Virus record (IMG/VR): IMGVR_UViG_3300033997_000571
Location: 1 to 40,887 of that record
Reading direction: 5' to 3' (one strand)
Source: a virus
Length of the DNA: 40,887 nt
Below the pieces are notes generated by a model that was not told where the DNA came from, did not search any database, and was given only the letters and a program-made list of their open reading frames with translations. Both the position numbers and the translations under genes were made by a program. Shown here piece after piece: positions 37,846-40,887 of this stretch. Within the stretch, counting starts at the first letter, position 1; each line of letters begins with the position of its first letter.

Positions 37846-38045
37846 GCGCTCAGCAGTTGATGAAGCAGGCGACGCTATGGGACTACTTCGCGGCGAATGC
37901 GCTGGCAGGGGTAACCGGCAACGAGGCCAGCGGATGCAACTCCCCGCGCGACTTGGCGCACTGGGCCGCGTCGGTTGCGGATTCAATGATCTTGGAGCGC
38001 GATCGCCGCGCATCGAACAGACTCACCGAAGGGGCGGCAGTCTAG
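37842..38045 (+). CDS. Small phage protein, 67 aa, unknown function
   Basis: Starts with GTG at 37842 (GTGA overlap). MSAQQLMKQATLWDYFAANA, then LAHWAASVADSMILERDRRA: two helices with a polar loop. The DUF4224 gene starts ten bases after its stop. No family recognised. Confidence 0.6.
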   Translation: MSAQQLMKQATLWDYFAANALAGVTGNEASGCNSPRDLAHWAASVADSMILERDRRASNRLTEGAAV

Positions 38046-38055
38046 AGGAAGGATA

Positions 38056-38277
38056 ATGGAAACATTTTTGACAGCTGACGCCGTGGTGAGGCTGACCGGC
38101 CGGCGCCGAAAGTCCAAGCAGATCGAGGCGCTGCGCACGATGGGCCTGCCGTTCTGGGTCAACGCCATCGGCGAGCCGGTAATCGCACTCGCTGCAGTGG
38201 AAGGGCGCAAGGTCGCGCCAGAAGAAAAAGTATGGGTCATGCCGAGGCGGAGCGATGGGAAGAAGAAACACGCGTAA
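38056..38277 (+). CDS. DUF4224 protein, excisionase-like candidate, 73 aa
   Basis: METFLTADAVVRLTGRRRKS, then KQIEALRTMGLPFWVNAIGE and PVIALAAVEG match DUF4224, a small domain almost always encoded just upstream of a tyrosine integrase. Its MerR/excisionase-like shape (L-T-G-R-x-x-x-x-Q-I-x-x-L) suggests it directs excision or controls int. It overlaps the integrase start by 23 bases, so both are made from one mRNA. Confidence 0.8.
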   Translation: METFLTADAVVRLTGRRRKSKQIEALRTMGLPFWVNAIGEPVIALAAVEGRKVAPEEKVWVMPRRSDGKKKHA

Positions 38278-39292
38278 CCTGAACATGCCGCCGCACATGC
38301 ATCCCCGGACGCAGCGTAGCGGCAAGGTTTACTACTACATGTATCAGAAGGGCCCTGACGGGAAACGGAAGGAGATCGCCCTTGGCGCCGACTACTTCCT
38401 CGCATTGAAGAAGTACGCCGAGCTGAACGTCATCGTCACGCCAAGCGCCGGCGCGACCTTCGCTGACCTTGAGAAGCGCTATCTGGTGGACGTGGTGCCG
38501 AAGCTGGCCACCAGCTCGGCGCGCATGTACAAGTCGGATATCAAGCATCTCCTCAAGTCGTTTGCAGACGCGCCCCTCAGCCAGATCAAGCCGATGCACA
38601 TCAGGAACTTCCTTGAGGACCATGACGATAAGCCGACGACGGCGAACCGGTGCAAGCGCGTCTTCTCGACGATGTGGAACCACGCCAGGGGCTGGGGCTA
38701 TACCGACCTGCCGAACCCTTGCGAAGGCATCCAGGGCCATTCACTGAAGAAGCGGACGGTGTACATCAGCGACGCCGTCTACAAGGCCGTATGGGCATGC
38801 GCAAGCGCGCCGCTGCAGGATGCTATGGACCTTGCCTACTTGACTGGCCAGCGGCCGGCGGATGCGCTTAAGATGACCGCGCACGACATCGTCGACGGTC
38901 ATCTGATCGTTACCCAGGAGAAGACCAAACAGCCGTTGCGGATCAAGGTCGTTGGCCAGCTGGCCGAACTACTCAAGCGCATCGACACACGCAAGGCCGG
39001 CCACAAGGTGAAGACGGCAGCACTACTGGTGAACCACCACGGGAAACGCTTGACGGCACCTGCACTGCGATCGCAGTTCGATAAGGCCCGCCTGGCTGCG
39101 GCCGAAGCTGCGCCAACGCTTGCGAAGAGCATCAAGGACTTCAGGTTCTACGACTTGCGCGCTAAGGCGGCTGACGACACGGCCGATGGCCGCGGTGAGG
39201 AGGCTGCTCGCGATCTGCTTGGACATGAGAGCGTCAAAACGACGCAGCGACACTACCTGCGACGCGGGAAGATCGTCACGCCGACGAAGTGA
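38255..39292 (+). CDS. Tyrosine integrase, 345 aa
   Basis: The C-terminal catalytic domain shows Arg200 (LTGQRPADAL), Lys223-225 region (QEKTKQPL), YDLRAKA with Arg302 and Asp in place of the first His of the usual HxxR, His324 (LLGHES) and the nucleophile Tyr334 (QRHYLR). The N-terminal part (1-65) is basic and likely binds arm sites; residues 66-150 are a SAM-like core-binding domain. It should recombine attP with the tRNA-Gly(CCC) gene. GGAG lies just before ATG 38255. It is near the right end, as expected. Confidence 0.92.
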   Translation: MGRRNTRNLNMPPHMHPRTQRSGKVYYYMYQKGPDGKRKEIALGADYFLALKKYAELNVIVTPSAGATFADLEKRYLVDVVPKLATSSARMYKSDIKHLLKSFADAPLSQIKPMHIRNFLEDHDDKPTTANRCKRVFSTMWNHARGWGYTDLPNPCEGIQGHSLKKRTVYISDAVYKAVWACASAPLQDAMDLAYLTGQRPADALKMTAHDIVDGHLIVTQEKTKQPLRIKVVGQLAELLKRIDTRKAGHKVKTAALLVNHHGKRLTAPALRSQFDKARLAAAEAAPTLAKSIKDFRFYDLRAKAADDTADGRGEEAARDLLGHESVKTTQRHYLRRGKIVTPTK

Positions 39293-39311
39293 ATTAATGC
39301 ATCAGAAATGA

Positions 39312-39335
39312 AAATGCCCGCTTTCGCGGGCATTT
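39312..39335 (+). terminator. Strong terminator after integrase (possibly bidirectional)
   Basis: AAATGCCCGC-TTTC-GCGGGCATTT is a perfect ten-pair stem with a four-base loop, 19 bases after the integrase stop. The A and T flanks give a short T-run on either strand, so it may also end the minus-strand cassette that stops at 39351. Confidence 0.9.
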
Positions 39336-39350
39336 CTTACTCGAGGTACC

Positions 39351-39521
39351 TTAAGCAGCAACTCTAGACGGCAGCGCCGTCGACTGCCTCTGCTTTTGCA
39401 CCATCGTTGCGAATTCCCTCGACTTGTTCATCTGCTCCCTCTGGATTCGCTCCATCTCCGCCTTGGTTTCCTGCATGCTCTGGTGCTTGCTCGTCAGCAG
39501 TATTTTCATCAGCTCGGTCAT
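39351..39521 (-). CDS. Small coiled-coil protein overlapping protease gene 3' end, 56 aa
   Basis: ATG at 39521 has a very good Shine-Dalgarno (AAGGAG, six bases upstream) and encodes MTELMKILLTSKHQSMQETK and AEMERIQREQMNKSREF, a charged coiled coil with G/C-ending codons. It lies in another frame over the last 158 bases of the protease gene, whose own C-terminus there is low-complexity, and its strong start suggests this is the better gene in the overlap. It may be a protease partner or an antitoxin-like peptide; inference. Confidence 0.65.
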   Translation of the reverse strand: MTELMKILLTSKHQSMQETKAEMERIQREQMNKSREFATMVQKQRQSTALPSRVAA

Positions 39522-40383
39522 GTTGCTCTCCTTGGTGGGACTGGTTATTTCGAATAAAAATTGGGCCAATATTTGCTTGCTCGCAAAACATCTGGTCCCA
39601 AAATAGTTTTATGAATTCTCGCTCTTCACTGGTTGCGCGCTGAACTGACGTGAACAGGGTCGCAGCCTCTTTTCGGTCAATCACGAAACCATGAGCTGGG
39701 TAGCCCGCTACGAGCCGGCTCAGGGCACCGTGCTGCAACGATCGCGTCTGTTCGTTCAGTCGCTGACCGTAATCATGAGCAATTCGCATTGCCCGCTGCA
39801 TCTCCCCGAGCCGGTTCGGATCGATTTGATTATACAGAGGAGCAGTCAACCCGATCGCCACGTTAGCGGCAAATTCACCTGCCAATCTAGTGGATAGGCG
39901 GCTCGCCCGGCGCACTTCGATCAAGGTCTTCATGAATGCCTCACGAGCATGCACTTGAGCCGCTTCCATCGCCTCCATTATATCGAGGCCAGAACTCCGT
40001 TCTTCAAGCTCGGAATCCTTCCGAACTTGGATATCGAGAGGGCCAAGCTCCCCCAGGTCATCAATCGCAAGCTCATGTGCACCGATTGCAACAAGGGTGC
40101 CAGCACTCTTACAAAAGCTCGGGATCACCAGGCGAATATTCTCGTAGTTATGCTGCAGACAACGGGCCATTCGATAGCCGCCGTCAGGGTCCCCACCGTA
40201 GGTCGTCAGGAACACCGTGCACTTTTTGTTCTGCTTATGGAGCGCGATTTCTGACGAGAGCTGCCTATGAAGCAACCTGGAGATCGGTTGGCTGATCAAA
40301 ATTACGTCTCGGTCGGCTTGGCTCTGCAGCAGCCGAACGACCTCATCGGGCATTGGAGGAGCACCACTAGCGTCGCGCATCAT
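39364..40383 (-). CDS. SDH-type serine protease (ClpP fold), 339 aa
   Basis: The core VFLTTYGGDPDGGYRMARCL, IPSFCKSAGTLVAIGAHELA (nucleophile Ser in CKSAGT) and DDLGELGPLDIQVRKDSELE, and the end YPAHGFVIDRKEAATLF, follow the SDH_sah family of ClpP-like serine proteases. The acidic low-complexity C-terminus (about 50 residues) overlaps another gene and is unlike the family. ATG 40383 is chosen; ATG 40380 and GTG 40488 are alternatives. It lies in cargo beyond the integrase, possibly in defence or stress control. Confidence 0.75.
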   Translation of the reverse strand: MMRDASGAPPMPDEVVRLLQSQADRDVILISQPISRLLHRQLSSEIALHKQNKKCTVFLTTYGGDPDGGYRMARCLQHNYENIRLVIPSFCKSAGTLVAIGAHELAIDDLGELGPLDIQVRKDSELEERSSGLDIMEAMEAAQVHAREAFMKTLIEVRRASRLSTRLAGEFAANVAIGLTAPLYNQIDPNRLGEMQRAMRIAHDYGQRLNEQTRSLQHGALSRLVAGYPAHGFVIDRKEAATLFTSVQRATSEEREFIKLFWDQMFCEQANIGPIFIRNNQSHQGEQHDRADENTADEQAPEHAGNQGGDGANPEGADEQVEGIRNDGAKAEAVDGAAV

Positions 40384-40575
40384 TGTCCCAAGGAAAGAAT
40401 ACTGAGCAAAAACGAATCTGTGGGAGATTATCAGAAGCCTACGCCCAAGTACATTGCTAATTGCATCTGCATTGACCGAAAGCAACACTTTCCTAGCGCC
40501 TGCGCTGGTGACAAGTCAGATCGAATCCTCGCACCCAACCAGCCAGAATGCCTGGGCTGCCCCATCGGCAACAAC

Positions 40576-40887
40576 TCAAGACAAACCTAGTTTGCGCTTC
40601 GTCCAGTCCGCCACTGCGGCTTTTTGCATCTCCATCCACGACGGATAGGCGGTATTGGTTCGAATGTAGTTATCCCACTGCTCATCAGGGATTGCGGCAA
40701 AATCCGCTGCGCTGTCGATCTTGAACCCACTTGAGTCGAAGAGCTCTTGGATGCTGCCGAACTTCGAGCAACGAGACATAAACTCAGGAGACATTAGCTC
40801 GGGTAACGGCACGCTTTGCTTACCCTCGTCGCCAAGATCCTTCATTTTTTCCTGCAACTTCTTCAGTCCGTCAAATGACGATTTCAT
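40576..40887 (-). CDS. Protein of unknown function at window edge, 103 aa (start at edge)
   Basis: The frame reaches the last base of the window, where an ATG (MKSSFDGLKKLQEKMKDLGD) could be the true start; sequence upstream is not visible, so it may be longer. The N-terminal 25 residues form a charged amphipathic helix, followed by LPELMSPEFMSRCSKFGSIQ and SWMEMQKAAVADWTKRKLGL. It is upstream of, and in the same direction as, the protease gene. The 87-192 bases between them show no clear terminator. Probably one operon. Confidence 0.65.
   Translation of the reverse strand: MKSSFDGLKKLQEKMKDLGDEGKQSVPLPELMSPEFMSRCSKFGSIQELFDSSGFKIDSAADFAAIPDEQWDNYIRTNTAYPSWMEMQKAAVADWTKRKLGLS

Noticed and set aside
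40520-40545. T-arm-like sequence near the right end as an attR
   Set aside because: GATCGAATCCTCGCACCC resembles a T-arm only superficially; it does not match the 45-nt attL fragment and has no acceptor or anticodon parts.

Overview
The window is almost entirely one temperate tailed-phage prophage (siphovirus-type gene order) in a high-GC host, most likely a Burkholderiales bacterium of the Massilia/Janthinobacterium type. That host placement is inference from gene style and the tRNA-Gly sequence, not a database result. The left 714 bases are the 3' end of a host sialidase-like gene. Nine bases later comes the 3' 45 nt of a tRNA-Gly(CCC) on the minus strand, read as attL. No matching intact tRNA is present up to position 40887, so the prophage should continue past the right edge, and everything from about 768 to 40887 should be phage or phage cargo.

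Layout. 903-2843: two small divergent genes, then a minus-strand lysis cassette (holin, GH73-type endolysin, small lipoprotein, DUF1353 protein, small coiled-coil protein). 2986-13260: tail and connector genes on the minus strand (fibre accessory protein, Gly-rich fibre, a distal tail candidate, a 1642-aa tape measure, the G/T tail chaperone pair with a programmed -1 frameshift signal, tail tube, completion and head-tail proteins, DUF2190 decoration protein). 13305-15383: a prohead protease fused to the major capsid protein. 15446-19383: a host-interaction cassette (FnIII tail fibre, SGNH/sialate-esterase-like enzyme, two small genes) placed inside the head module. 19401-23983: portal, gpW-like joining protein, a Mor-family activator and the two terminase subunits. 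24109-28496: an unknown gene, an iteron-like repeat field, a Toprim/SF3-type primase-helicase, a short overlooked gene and a YmfL/CII-like regulator.

The control region (28720-29856) has a Cro-like gene and a LexA/CI-type repressor facing away from each other across a perfect 18-bp palindrome. To the right, plus-strand genes run from a lipoprotein moron through a second repressor-type promoter at about 31105-31145. They then form a tightly overlapped operon of small proteins, a ParB-domain protein, a DUF2303 protein, a C5 DNA methyltransferase, several tiny genes, a DUF4224 protein and a tyrosine integrase closed by a strong terminator. Beyond the integrase, on the minus strand, is a cargo cassette: a 103-aa protein, a ClpP-fold SDH-type serine protease and an overlapping 56-aa coiled-coil protein.

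How it fits together. CI probably holds both the Cro-side promoter and the 31.1-kb promoter through nearly identical operators (TATCAATTGATA and TATCACTTGATA). The Mor-like activator probably switches on three late units. Each starts with the same 25-bp dyad (GTCTCA...TGAGAC), and each dyad ends exactly 11 nt before a -10-like hexamer: the head unit, the capsid/tail unit and the lysis unit. The most distinctive observations are this three-site late regulon, the A-AAA-AAC frameshift signal, a set of apparently leaderless starts, the iteron field, and the integrase-proximal protease cassette.
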